From positions 1-64,000 of the forward strand of contig NZ_QOIO01000013.1 in NCBI RefSeq assembly GCF_003332305.1: 64,000 nt of DNA, read 5' to 3'. This document shows, in pieces, positions 40,446 through 49,709 of the stretch; positions within the stretch are counted from its first letter, which is position 1; the number at the start of each line of letters is the position of its first letter. The position numbers and the translations under genes are program-made. The notes beneath the pieces are model-generated. The model was not told the origin of the DNA. It searched no databases and worked only from the letters and a program-made list of their open reading frames with translations. The stretch comes from Microvirga aerophila. GTDB lineage: Bacteria; Pseudomonadota; Alphaproteobacteria; Rhizobiales; Beijerinckiaceae.

Positions 40446-41915
40446 CTATTTCTGCTTCTTGATCAGGGTCGGCCGCAACAGGAAGGCCGGAACGTGATCG
40501 CCAAGCCCGATCACGGGAGCATCCGAATCGTGATCATGGCGCGGACGGCTGTGGGGGGCCTTGCTCGGCTGCCTGTCTCGGTCGCGTGCGGGCCGCGGGG
40601 CGCTCTGCTCGTGAGACGCCTGCGCGGCCTCGCGAGGTTCTCTGGGCTCCCTGGCTTCCCTCTCCCTCGGCGGCCTTGGCTCGGCGGCGTCGTCCGGCCG
40701 GGAGCGGCCTCCGCCTTTGCGGCCACGTGAAGAGCGATCTTCACGACCGCGACGGCGGGACGGGCGCGAATCCGAGGCAGGCCGCTCCGCAAGGCTCGGC
40801 CCTTCCCATTCGACCGGCTGGCCAATGAGCTTTTCAATGGCCGTCAGAGACTTCTCGTCGCCGGGCCCCACCAGGGTGAAGGAATAGCCGGTTCGACCGG
40901 CGCGGCCTGTCCGGCCGATCCTGTGGACATAGTCTTCGGCATGGTGCGGGATGTCATAGTTGAAGACATGACTTACCGCCGGGATGTCCAGACCGCGAGC
41001 CGCCACGTCGCTGGCGACCAGGATCGGCATTTCGCCCGTCCGGAAGCTGTCGAGGGCCGCCATCCGGGCGTGCTGGTCCATGTCGCCGTGGAGAGCGGCG
41101 GCGGCGAAACCGTGCTTCTGCAGCGAGCGGTGGAGCGTGGCCACATCCCGCTTGCGGTTGCAGAACACGATCGCGTTCTTCAGGTCGGTCGCGCCTCTGA
41201 TCAGCTCGCGCAAGGTCTCGCGCTTCTCGAAATCCTGGGAGCCGGTGGCCACCAGCCGCTGGGTGATCGTGGCAGCCGTCGATGCCGGCCGGGCGACCTC
41301 GATCTTGACCGGGTTATGAAGGAAGGCATCCGCGAGGCGCTGGATTTCCGGCGGCATGGTGGCTGAGAAGAACAGGGTCTGGCGGGTGAAGGGCACAAGC
41401 TTCACGATCCGCTCGATATCCGGAATGAACCCCATGTCGAGCATGCGGTCCGCCTCGTCGATGACCAGCAGCTCGACTCCGGTCAGGAGGAGCTTGCCGC
41501 GCTCGAAATGATCGAGCAGGCGGCCGGGGGTCGCGATCAGGACATCGACGCCGCGGGTGATCTTGGCATCCTGATCCCCGAACGAGACGCCGCCGATCAG
41601 CAGGGCCACGGACAGGCGGTGGTTGATCCCGTACTTGTCGAAGTTGTCCTCGACCTGGGCGGCGAGCTCACGGGTCGGCTCGAGAATCAGCGTACGGGGC
41701 ATGCGCGCCCGTGCCCTGCCGGTCTCGAGGAGCGTCAGCATGGGCAGAGTGAAGGCCGCGGTCTTTCCGGTGCCGGTCTGAGCAACGCCAAGCACGTCGC
41801 GACGCGCGAGCACATGGGGAATGGCCTGCGCCTGGATAGGCGTCGGTTCCGTGTAGCCGGAAGCTTCGACGGCTTGTTGAACTTTATCGCTAAGTCCGAG
41901 TTCGGCGAACGACAT
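40446..41915 (-). CDS. DEAD-box ATP-dependent RNA helicase (RhlE-like)
   Basis: The 489-residue helicase unwinds RNA in ribosome assembly or decay. The Q motif TEPTPIQAQAIP, Walker A AQTGTGKTAAF, PTRELAAQ, the DEAD box VIDEADRMLDMGF, SAT in FFSATMPPEIQ and the helicase C motifs ATDVAARGLD-like (here ASDVAARGLDIP) and HRIGRTGRAG are all present. The C-terminal 110 residues are Arg/Pro/Ser-rich and disordered, suited to RNA binding, as in RhlE-type enzymes. It converges with the TfoX-domain gene. Confidence 0.95.
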   Translation of the reverse strand: MSFAELGLSDKVQQAVEASGYTEPTPIQAQAIPHVLARRDVLGVAQTGTGKTAAFTLPMLTLLETGRARARMPRTLILEPTRELAAQVEDNFDKYGINHRLSVALLIGGVSFGDQDAKITRGVDVLIATPGRLLDHFERGKLLLTGVELLVIDEADRMLDMGFIPDIERIVKLVPFTRQTLFFSATMPPEIQRLADAFLHNPVKIEVARPASTAATITQRLVATGSQDFEKRETLRELIRGATDLKNAIVFCNRKRDVATLHRSLQKHGFAAAALHGDMDQHARMAALDSFRTGEMPILVASDVAARGLDIPAVSHVFNYDIPHHAEDYVHRIGRTGRAGRTGYSFTLVGPGDEKSLTAIEKLIGQPVEWEGPSLAERPASDSRPSRRRGREDRSSRGRKGGGRSRPDDAAEPRPPREREAREPREPREAAQASHEQSAPRPARDRDRQPSKAPHSRPRHDHDSDAPVIGLGDHVPAFLLRPTLIKKQK

Positions 41916-42083
41916 GAATGGTACAACCGTTGAGGGCAGGGCGCGCTCTTAAGTGCCGGCCGCTCTATACGGCAACAAACAGGCGCAAGACTGGTTTCAC
42001 CCGAGATAGTCACTCAGGTTTATTGTGCGGCGGGACCATAGAACAAGCGCTAGGCTTGTCAATCTTAAGGGAAATAAAGACCG

Positions 42084-42779
42084 ATGGCCGAAACACTTGT
42101 GCTTGTTCCGGGGCTTGCGAATACGTCCGGCCTCTTTGCGGCGCAGATCGCAGCCTTGTCGCCGGAGCGCGAGGTGATCGGCGTGGATCATGGGCAGGAC
42201 GATTCGCTTGCGGCAGTCGCCTCCCGCCTGCTGAGCCAGGCCCCGCAGCACTTCGCGATCGCAGGTCTTTCCATGGGCGGCTACGTTGCCCTGGAGGTTC
42301 TTCGCCAGGCGCCCGAGAGGGTACGAAGGCTCGCGCTTCTCGACACGAGCGCTCGCCCCGACACCCCGGAGGCGCGCCAGGACAGGGAGCGCCTTATAAC
42401 CTTGGCGGAGGTCGGCCGCTTCGAGGATATCCTGTCCAAGCTGTGGCCACGCCTCGTTCATCCTGACCGGCAAGCGGACCGGGAGCTCAAGGCCGAGGTC
42501 CTTTCCATGATGCGGGAGACAGGCGCGGAGGCCTATATCCGCCAGCAGCGGGCGATCATGGCTCGGCCCGATTCCCGGAGCCTGCTGCCTGGAATCGAGA
42601 TCCCGACCCTCGTTCTCGTGGGCGAGGGAGACGCCATCACTCCCCCGGACATCGCCCGGGAGATGGCCGAGATGATCGAGTGGGCTTCCCTAGTGGTGAT
42701 TCCCGGTGCCGGACACCTCTCCGCCATGGAAAAGCCCGATCTGGTTACCCAGGCCATGCGGCTCTGGCTCAGCCGTTAA
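42084..42779 (+). CDS. Alpha/beta hydrolase
   Basis: The 231-residue cytoplasmic protein has the oxyanion region VLVPGLANTSGLF near the N-terminus. The nucleophile elbow GLSMGGYVALEVL is near residue 69. The acid is probably the Asp in VGEGDAITPPDI, and the His is in IPGAGHLSAMEKP. This layout matches the esterase/lactonase branch of the fold. The substrate is unknown. The ATG at 42084 follows AAGGGAAATAAAGACCG. Its divergent neighbour is the helicase gene, with 168 bases between. Confidence 0.88.
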   Translation: MAETLVLVPGLANTSGLFAAQIAALSPEREVIGVDHGQDDSLAAVASRLLSQAPQHFAIAGLSMGGYVALEVLRQAPERVRRLALLDTSARPDTPEARQDRERLITLAEVGRFEDILSKLWPRLVHPDRQADRELKAEVLSMMRETGAEAYIRQQRAIMARPDSRSLLPGIEIPTLVLVGEGDAITPPDIAREMAEMIEWASLVVIPGAGHLSAMEKPDLVTQAMRLWLSR

Positions 42780-43076
42780 CCAGAATTCGAGCCTTCGCTT
42801 GCGGATGAATGAGACGTATGGTCAATCAAACGTTACCTTAACGGATGGCAGGGCCCGCCATTTTTCATGTGACTGAAAATACTAGGCTATTTTTGGTCGG
42901 GCCGTTAGTTTGAGAGGGGCGGGAGCTCATTGCCCGAGCGCGATAACAGCCCCGGAAGGTCATCGCCACCCGTTCTGTCGCGCTTGAGTCTTGGGCTGTG
43001 GCAGGAATGTGACAGACGTTGGGCGGCGGCTGGACTAATAGCGTAGCCGGACCTTACGAATGAACGGACCAAACAA
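42780..43076. other. Intergenic region upstream of the outer-membrane protein gene
   Basis: This 297-base stretch holds a GC-rich inverted segment followed by T-rich sequence near 42845-42865 (GGCAGGGCCCGCC then ATTTTT), which may end the hydrolase transcript, and the promoter region of the outer-membrane protein gene. I see no gene in it. Confidence 0.4.
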
Positions 43077-43859
43077 ATGAAAAAGATTCTCCTCTCCTCG
43101 GTTGCTCTCCTTGGCCTCACCGCTGGCGCGATGGCTGCCGATCTTCCGTCCCGCCGCGCTCCGGCTCCGATGATCGCCGCTGTTCCGGTCTTCACCTGGA
43201 CCGGCTTCTACGTCGGTGCGAACGCCGGCTACGGCTGGCAGAACAGCGAAGACAACGCGATCTTCGTTCCGGCCGGCACCTTCGGCCCCGGCACGGCTGG
43301 CGGCACGATCACCTACGCGGATGACAGCGGCGAAGGCTTCGTCGGCGGCGGTCAGATCGGCTACAACTACCAGATGGGCTCGTTCGTGTTCGGCGTCGAG
43401 GCCGACCTGCAGTGGGCCGACCTCGGCGGCAGCGGCGGCACCGCCTTCGTGCCGGCCGGCTTCCCGGCCAGCTTCGTGCCGGCGGGCACCGCGGGCGGCA
43501 TCGACTGGTTCGGCACCGTGCGCGCCCGCGCTGGTGTGGCCTTCGGCCAGGCGCTGGTGTACGCCACCGGCGGTTTCGCTTACGGCGGCGCTGACGACAA
43601 CAACGACCGCTTCGGCCTGGTCAACGACGACGACGTGCGCACCGGCTGGACGCTCGGCGGCGGTGTCGAGTACGCCTTCACCAACAACCTGACGCTCGGC
43701 CTCGAAGGCCTGTGGGTCAACCTGGATGGTGACAACAACGAGACCTTCATCGGCACCACTGGCGCCGGCGCAACCCCGGTTTTCGTTCCGGGCGAGGACG
43801 ACGACAACGAGTTCTTCGTGGCTCGCGCCAAGCTGAACTTCAAGTTCGGCTCGTACTAA
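43077..43859 (+). CDS. Outer-membrane beta-barrel protein (Omp25/31-like)
   Basis: The 260-residue precursor has a signal peptide MKKILLSSVALLGLTAGAMA with cleavage near residue 20. The mature part begins ADLPSRRAPAPMIAAVPVFT and reaches WTGFYVGANAGYGW, the classic entry of the Brucella Omp25/31-type beta-barrel family. Alternating amphipathic strands follow, with GGGQIGYNYQMGSFVFGVEAD-like segments (first part GGGQIGYNYQM), and the last residues KLNFKFGSY end with an aromatic, as expected for Bam recognition. These proteins are abundant structural porin-like components. A strong rho-independent terminator follows, consistent with high expression. Confidence 0.93.
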   Translation: MKKILLSSVALLGLTAGAMAADLPSRRAPAPMIAAVPVFTWTGFYVGANAGYGWQNSEDNAIFVPAGTFGPGTAGGTITYADDSGEGFVGGGQIGYNYQMGSFVFGVEADLQWADLGGSGGTAFVPAGFPASFVPAGTAGGIDWFGTVRARAGVAFGQALVYATGGFAYGGADDNNDRFGLVNDDDVRTGWTLGGGVEYAFTNNLTLGLEGLWVNLDGDNNETFIGTTGAGATPVFVPGEDDDNEFFVARAKLNFKFGSY

Positions 43860-43882
43860 GATCAGTCGCTTCGGCGATTGGA

Positions 43883-43910
43883 AAGGCCCGGGGAAACCCG
43901 GGCCTTTTTT
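43883..43910 (+). terminator. Rho-independent terminator of the outer-membrane protein gene
   Basis: AAGGCCCGGG (43883-43892) and CCCGGGCCTT (43897-43906) form a perfect 10-bp stem with a GAAA tetraloop, followed by a T run (43905-43910). This is a strong intrinsic terminator. Confidence 0.95.
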
Positions 43911-43966
43911 GTTTTGGGCGTTGGCGTCAGGATTCGTCCTCCGGTGTGGAGGTTTTCCTCAGCCGC

Positions 43967-44390
43967 ATGTCATGGCCGGTCTCGTGCCGGCCATCCACGT
44001 GTTGAAGCCATGGCGTAAGGCCTGGGTCCCCGGGACAAGCCCCGGGGTGACGAACGAGGGTGATCTGAGGTGGGGCGTCATAATGGGGCGGCGCAGCCGA
44101 GCCTGGGACCCATACGCGCTAGCGCTTCAGAACATGGCGGCATGTGTCTCGCCTCATCCGGCATCGTCAGCGGCTATGGATCCCGGGCTCCGCAATGCGG
44201 CCCGAGGATGACGGCGGAGGATGTCTTAGCCGGATGCGTCATCCCGGATGCCGAAGGCGACCCGGGATCGTCTTCAGAATAGAGCGCCGGTTCCTTCTCC
44301 CTGCGGCGAGGGCTGCCAGTACTACGCTCTTCGCACGATCCTGGGCTCCACTTACCCGGCTCCGAGATGACAGGCGTAGCGAGAACCAGC
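43967..44390. repeat. Cluster of palindromic intergenic repeats
   Basis: The first unit (43969-43999) is a copy of the family found in the suf operon, with ATGGCCGG (43972-43979) pairing with CCGGCCAT (43987-43994). A second unit near 44030-44062 has CCCCGGGACAAGCCCCGGGG. Later segments (about 44170-44275) carry GGATCCCGGG and GTCATCCCGGATG with CGACCCGGGATCG, a related but distinct type common in rhizobia. The order suggests repeated insertion and decay. Confidence 0.6.
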
Positions 44391-44412
44391 TAATTCTACT
44401 CAACCGGAAATG

Positions 44413-44442
44413 AAAAAAGCCGGAGCCTTGTGGGCTCCGGCT
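44413..44442 (-). terminator. Rho-independent terminator of glnA
   Basis: AGCCGGAGCC (44418-44427) and GGCTCCGGCT (44433-44442) form a perfect 10-bp stem with loop TTGTG. On the minus strand it is followed by T residues (44413-44418). It lies 46 bases after the glnA stop. Confidence 0.9.
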
Positions 44443-44488
44443 GAGGTTGGTTGCGGATTCCGCAACCGGGAGGAAAGTCGTTTCCTGC

Positions 44489-45898
44489 TTAGCAGGAATA
44501 GTACATCTGGAACTCGACCGGATGCGGGGTCATCTCGAAGCGGGCGACCTCGGTCATCTTGAGCTCGATATAGCTGTCGATGAAGTCGTCGTTGAAGACG
44601 CCGCCGGCCTTGAGGAACGCGCGGTCCTTGTCGAGGTTGGCGAGGGCTTCGCGGAGCGAGCCGCAGACGGTCGGGATCTTCTTGAGTTCGCGCGGCGGCA
44701 GATCGTAGAGATCCTTGTCCATCGCCTGGCCCGGGTCGATCTTGTTCAGGATGCCGTCGAGGCCGGCCATGAGCAATGCCGCGAAAGCCAGGTAGGGGTT
44801 CGCGGTCGGATCGGGGAAGCGAACCTCGACGCGCTTGGCCTTCGGAGAGGTCGTCCACGGAATGCGGCAGGACGCGGAGCGGTTACGGGCCGAGTAGGCC
44901 AGCAGAACCGGAGCCTCGTAGCCCGGGACGAGACGCTTGTAGGAGTTCGTCGACGGGTTGGTGAAGGCGTTCAGTGCCTTGGCGTGCTTGATGATGCCGC
45001 CGATGTACCACAGGCATTCCTGGGACAGGTCGGCATACTTGTTGCCCGCGAACATCGGCTTGCCGTCCTTCCAGATGGACTGGTGGACGTGCATGCCCGA
45101 GCCATTGTCGCCGTAGACCGGCTTCGGCATGAAGGTCGCCGTCTTGCCGTAGGACTGGGCAACGTTGTGGATGCAGTACTTGTAGATCTGCATCTCGTCG
45201 GCGGTGCGGACCAGGGTGTTGAACTTCGTGCCGAGTTCGTGCTGGGCGGAAGCCACCTCGTGGTGGTGCTTCTCGACCGTGACTCCCATGGCCTTCATGG
45301 CGGCCAGCATCTCGCCACGCATGTCCTGGGCCGAATCCAGCGGCGGCACGGGGAAGTAGCCGCCCTTCATTTGAATGCGATGGCCGAGGTTACCGCCCTC
45401 GTAATCCGTGTCGCCATTGGTCGGCAGCTCGGACGCGTCGAGCTTGAAGCCCGTGTTGTAGGGATCGGCCGTGAACTTCACATCGTCGAAGATGAAGAAT
45501 TCAGCCTCGGGGCCAACGAACACCGTGTCGCCGATTCCCGTGGACCTCAGGAACGCTTCCGCCTTCTTGGCGATGCCGCGCGGGTCGCGCTCATAGGGCT
45601 CGCCGGTGGCCGGCTCGAGGATGTCGCAGACGATCGACAGGGTCGAGGCCGAGAAGAAGGGGTCGATCTGGGCGGTCGTCGGATCGGGCATGAGCGTCAT
45701 GTCCGACTCGTTGATCGCTTTCCAGCCGGCGATCGACGAGCCGTCGAACATGACGCCGTCGGCGAACAGCTCTTCGTCGACCATGGAGACGTCGAAGGTG
45801 ACGTGCTGCCACTTGCCGCGCGGGTCCGTGAAACGGAAATCGACATATTGGATGTCGTTGTCCTTGATCGCCTTCAGCACGTCGTTGGCTGTCTGCAT
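44489..45898 (-). CDS. glnA: Glutamine synthetase type I
   Basis: The 469-residue enzyme condenses ammonia and glutamate and is the main nitrogen assimilation step. The N-terminus is [55 protein letters not shown] and [10 protein letters not shown] are catalytic-site regions. The adenylylated tyrosine equivalent of Tyr397 lies in [17 protein letters not shown], so activity is probably controlled by GlnE. The length is typical of GSI-beta. It lies 70 bases after glnB on the same strand and ends in an intrinsic terminator, so the pair is likely a glnBA operon. Confidence 0.98.
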   Translation of the reverse strand: MQTANDVLKAIKDNDIQYVDFRFTDPRGKWQHVTFDVSMVDEELFADGVMFDGSSIAGWKAINESDMTLMPDPTTAQIDPFFSASTLSIVCDILEPATGEPYERDPRGIAKKAEAFLRSTGIGDTVFVGPEAEFFIFDDVKFTADPYNTGFKLDASELPTNGDTDYEGGNLGHRIQMKGGYFPVPPLDSAQDMRGEMLAAMKAMGVTVEKHHHEVASAQHELGTKFNTLVRTADEMQIYKYCIHNVAQSYGKTATFMPKPVYGDNGSGMHVHQSIWKDGKPMFAGNKYADLSQECLWYIGGIIKHAKALNAFTNPSTNSYKRLVPGYEAPVLLAYSARNRSASCRIPWTTSPKAKRVEVRFPDPTANPYLAFAALLMAGLDGILNKIDPGQAMDKDLYDLPPRELKKIPTVCGSLREALANLDKDRAFLKAGGVFNDDFIDSYIELKMTEVARFEMTPHPVEFQMYYSC

Positions 45899-45968
45899 GG
45901 TCTCTTAGTCCTCTTCTGCCCTTATTAGGAGATATCCCCGGCCCTGAGCCGCGGTGTGCGAAGCAAGC

Positions 45969-46415
<447 letters not shown>

Positions 46416-46486
46416 GTTGTGATTAAAGTTTAGGCAGATGCGCCTTTTGTAGTCTTGGCCGTAAAAACATGCGCGAAAGGCCCGTC

Positions 46487-47971
46487 ATGAACCGTGTTGA
46501 GCCCGTTTTGACCCCGTCCGAGATCAAACAGGCGGAGGTTCGAGCTATCGCCGAGGGCATATCCGGCCTTGAGCTCATGCGGCGGGCTGGGCGGGCAGTA
46601 GCGGATTGGGCCGAACGGATGGCGTCGAAAGATGCACATATCCTGGTTGCCGCCGGCCCAGGGCAGAACGGTGGCGACGGGTTCGTCGTGGCGGCGCTTC
46701 TCGCTCAGAGAGGCTACCGCGTCTCCCTGGCGCTTCTTGGACAGATGGATCGTCTGACAGGAGACGCGGCCGAGGCGGCGAAGGATTGGGCTGGGTCGGT
46801 GATCCCTGCCGAGGAAGCGCCTTTCCACGAGGCGGATGTCATCATCGACGCCCTGTTCGGCACCGGGCTTTCCCGTGATCTGGAAGGCCTGGCGCGCCGT
46901 ACTGTCGAGCGGATGGACGCGGCAGGCAAACCCATCCTCGCCGTGGATCTGCCGTCGGGTCTCGACGGAGAGACTGGACAGGCCAGGGGAGCCGTCGTGA
47001 GGGCGTCACGGACGGTAACCTTCGGGGCGCGCAAGCCGTGCCATCTGCTGATGCCCGGACGGAGTTACTGCGGTCCTGTCGAGGTGGACGATATTGGAAT
47101 CGGCTCGGCGGTCCTGGCCGAAAGTGGGCGGCTCTTTGCCAATCAGCCTGCTCTCTGGGGAGGCGTTCTGCCGAGGCCGGGGCTTGATTCCCACAAGTAC
47201 GAGCGAGGGCATACCCTTGTGGCCTCGGGAGGGGCCGCGCGGACAGGCGCGGCGCGGCTTGCCGCAAGGGCAGCCCTGCGCATCGGATCCGGTTTGGTCA
47301 CCATCGCCTCACCCCCGGAAGCCATCGGGGTGAATGCCGCTCAACTGACGGCCGTGATGTTGAAGGGCTGCGATGGTCCCGAGGGCCTTCACGCAATCCT
47401 GACGGATGAGCGATTCAATTCCCTGGTGTTGGGTCCTGCCCTTGGGGTTCATGCCGCGACCCGAGCGATGGTCGCCGTCGCCGTCCAGGCTAGGCGAAGC
47501 CTCGTACTCGATGCAGACGCGCTCACCTCGTTCGAGGGGTTTGGGTCCGAACTGCGCCAGGCATTCCGTCATGGGCCGACCGTGCTGACGCCTCACACCG
47601 GCGAGTTCAGCCGTCTGTTTAAGGATCATCCGGATATTCTTGATCCGCCTTCCAAAGTGGAGCGGGCGCGCCGCGCGGCCGCCTATACGGGCGCCGTTGT
47701 GGTCTTGAAAGGTCCCGACACCGTTATCGCGGCGCCGGGCGGGCGGGCGGCCATCAACGAGAACGGGACGCCGTATCTGGCAACGGCAGGTTCGGGCGAC
47801 ACCCTGTGCGGAGTCATCGCAGGGCTCATGGCCCAGGGGCTTCCAGCGTTCGAGGCGGCCTGCGCGGGCGTTTGGATCCACGCCGAAGCAGGCGCGAGCT
47901 TCGGCCCTGGGCTGATTGCCGAGGATCTTGCGGATCTCTTGCCCGGGGTTCTGCGGGAACTGCTCAGGTAA
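46487..47971 (+). CDS. nnrD: Bifunctional NAD(P)HX dehydratase / epimerase
   Basis: The 494-residue enzyme repairs damaged hydrated NADH and NADPH. The N-terminal epimerase (YjeF_N) domain spans residues 1-215 and has GPGQNGGDGFVVAALLA and VDLPSGLDGETG. The C-terminal ADP-dependent dehydratase covers 225-494, with GGAARTGAARLAARAALRIGSG, PHTGEFSRLF, the NENGTPYLATAGSGDTLCG motif containing the catalytic Asp, and VWIHAEAGASFG. The ATG at 46487 has GAAAGG seven bases upstream, better than the ATG at 46469. It is divergent from glnB and overlaps the oxidase-like gene by eight bases at the stops. Confidence 0.95.
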   Translation: MNRVEPVLTPSEIKQAEVRAIAEGISGLELMRRAGRAVADWAERMASKDAHILVAAGPGQNGGDGFVVAALLAQRGYRVSLALLGQMDRLTGDAAEAAKDWAGSVIPAEEAPFHEADVIIDALFGTGLSRDLEGLARRTVERMDAAGKPILAVDLPSGLDGETGQARGAVVRASRTVTFGARKPCHLLMPGRSYCGPVEVDDIGIGSAVLAESGRLFANQPALWGGVLPRPGLDSHKYERGHTLVASGGAARTGAARLAARAALRIGSGLVTIASPPEAIGVNAAQLTAVMLKGCDGPEGLHAILTDERFNSLVLGPALGVHAATRAMVAVAVQARRSLVLDADALTSFEGFGSELRQAFRHGPTVLTPHTGEFSRLFKDHPDILDPPSKVERARRAAAYTGAVVVLKGPDTVIAAPGGRAAINENGTPYLATAGSGDTLCGVIAGLMAQGLPAFEAACAGVWIHAEAGASFGPGLIAEDLADLLPGVLRELLR

Positions 47972-49337
47972 CTTCGATCCAAGTCCACAAACCGCTGTCG
48001 AACCGCTCCATGACGGTGGAGGCCAAGAGCCACTTGCCCGGGTTGTCGGCCACAACGGCGATTCGAACCGTCTTGTTTTCCGGAACCTGCACCGTATCGA
48101 GAAAATACGGCTCCCAGCCGTCATCCAGCGGATGCAGAAGCCGGAAAACGTGGCCGTGAAGGTGCATCGGTTGGGCGAACGGGGTCTGGTTGACGAGGGC
48201 GAGCACGACAGGACTTCCCCGCTTTACCTTCAACAGCGGGGCCGAGGTGAGGGCGCCGGCAGCACCGTTCACTGTCCACGCAGCCTTGCCGTCCTTGGAA
48301 GCGTCCTTGATGACCAGGTCCTTTCGCGCCGCGTTTTGCAGTTTGATGACGTCCGGCAGCCTTTTGTTGGGCTCCAGAGGTTTGATAGCGGGCAGAGCCG
48401 GTCGCTTTTGGTCGGTTGTGACGAGATCGACCAAAGGGATCCCATTGCCGATCAGGGCCTGGATCGCGCCTTTGGCGCCGGCCTCGGCAGGAAGGTCGAC
48501 CAGAAGATCGTACCGGGTTCCGGGCGGGAAGGGCAGGGAGGCCTTCAGCGGCTCGAACGTGTCGGTCGGCTGGCCGTCGATGCCGATAACGTAGGGCTTC
48601 AGTCCGTCGAATCGCAGGCGCATGATCCGGGCATTGCAGACATTGGCGAGCCGTAGCCGCACCCGTCCTCCCTGCGGCGCTTCGACCCGGTGAGGCGTGG
48701 CTTTGCCGTTCACGCTGAGCCAGTTGCCGAGCCGGCCGGCGGGATTGGCTCCAGATGATGCGTCGAACGGCGCAAGCGAGCCGTCTTCGTTGAGGCTCCA
48801 GTCGTCGATCATCAAAGCCACGTCCTGATCGACCTGCGGTGGATTCGGCTCCTCTACTATAAGAAGACCCGTGAGCCCCCGCTCAAGGGGCTCGGCGCTC
48901 CCGCCCGGAATGCCGGGACGAATGATGTATGTGCCGGCGTCGGGGGGCGTCAGGGCGTATTGGAATGTCTGGCCTGGCTGAACGGGGTCCTGCGTCAGGC
49001 CGCCCACGCCATCCATGGCATTTGGCCCTCGAACCCCATGGAAGTGCAGGGAAATCGGTTTCGGCGTCTCGTTCCGGACGTTAAGGCGCAGCTCCACGCC
49101 CTGCTTGAGCCGTAAGGTTGGCGAGATCTCTCCATTGAAGCACCAGAGTTCGGCATCCTGGGAGGCGTCCGGGCGCAGCCGGCGTGGCGCCGCCTTGGCG
49201 GTCCATGTCGGGGTCAGGCCGTTGCCGCTCAGGCCTTTGCCGGCATCCTGAGGCTGAGGCGCTTGGGCGAAGCCGCTCCGCGGAAGGCTTGTCAGCGTCG
49301 TGGCGAGACCGGCGATCGCGGCGCGGCGGGTGATCAT
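47964..49337 (-). CDS. Tat-exported multicopper oxidase-like protein lacking most copper ligands
   Basis: The 457-residue protein has a Tat signal, MITRRAAIAGLATTLTSLP, with the cut near AQA at residue 26. Three cupredoxin domains follow. Of the four copper-binding His motifs, the first (LHFHG, H98 and H100) and third (HLHGH, 392-396) are present. The second, usually HxH, reads TYIIRPG (137-142), and the last, usually HCHxxxH plus an axial ligand, reads WLLASTVMERFDSG (436-449). The type-1 Cys is absent, so electron transfer through that site is not expected. It resembles E. coli FtsP/SufI, a copper-free cell-envelope relative, more than an active laccase. The ATG at 49337 with AAGG upstream matches the Tat signal. 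Confidence 0.88.
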   Translation of the reverse strand: MITRRAAIAGLATTLTSLPRSGFAQAPQPQDAGKGLSGNGLTPTWTAKAAPRRLRPDASQDAELWCFNGEISPTLRLKQGVELRLNVRNETPKPISLHFHGVRGPNAMDGVGGLTQDPVQPGQTFQYALTPPDAGTYIIRPGIPGGSAEPLERGLTGLLIVEEPNPPQVDQDVALMIDDWSLNEDGSLAPFDASSGANPAGRLGNWLSVNGKATPHRVEAPQGGRVRLRLANVCNARIMRLRFDGLKPYVIGIDGQPTDTFEPLKASLPFPPGTRYDLLVDLPAEAGAKGAIQALIGNGIPLVDLVTTDQKRPALPAIKPLEPNKRLPDVIKLQNAARKDLVIKDASKDGKAAWTVNGAAGALTSAPLLKVKRGSPVVLALVNQTPFAQPMHLHGHVFRLLHPLDDGWEPYFLDTVQVPENKTVRIAVVADNPGKWLLASTVMERFDSGLWTWIEVT

Positions 49338-49436
49338 GAACGAGCCCTTTTCGGGAATGAGGATGGCGTCATGGCGTACAGGCTTGAACGTAAACGGCCA
49401 AGTTTGGTTGCTTTCCTTCACAGAACGTGAACTTTT

Positions 49437-49466
49437 TTGATGCGTCACCCGTCAGGCGTGTTATAG
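49437..49466 (+). promoter_or_regulatory. Promoter of tRNA-Leu
   Basis: TTGATG at 49437-49442 and TTATAG at 49461-49466 are separated by 18 bases and lie 44 bases before the mature tRNA-Leu. Both boxes resemble the sigma-70 consensus. Confidence 0.55.
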
Positions 49467-49510
49467 AGCCGCGTCCGGTCGAGGGGTGCGTACGTCGCGC
49501 CGCCTCACGC

Positions 49511-49595
49511 GCGGGCGTGGCGGAATTGGTAGACGCACTGGATTTAGGTTCCAGCGACGCAAGTTGTGGGGGTTCGAGTCCCTCCGCCCGCACCA
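49511..49595 (+). tRNA. tRNA-Leu (anticodon TAG)
   Basis: The 85-base gene has the acceptor pair GCGGGCG / CGCCCGC, a D-arm GGAATTGGTAGACGC, an anticodon stem CTGGA / TCCAG with loop TTTAGGT, a class II long variable arm and the T-arm GGGGTTCGAGTCCCTC. The anticodon TAG is at 49545-49547. CCA is encoded at 49593-49595. It reads leucine CUN codons. The gene lies 115 bases before tig. Confidence 0.96.
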
Positions 49596-49709
49596 ATCCG
49601 TCGGGTTGGCATCCGGATGGCTCCTCTGGGTCTGATTGACGGCGTTGTGCCGCATCGACCGGGGCCTGGGACAAAGAATTTTTTCGAACGAGCGAAGGCG
49701 AAGAATACC

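Larger units (their letters stand above)
43860..44488. other. Non-coding region between the outer-membrane protein gene and glnA
   Basis: This 629-base stretch holds two terminators at its ends and a cluster of decayed palindromic repeats in the middle. I see no supported gene. Short open frames here are made of the repeat sequence. Confidence 0.6.
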
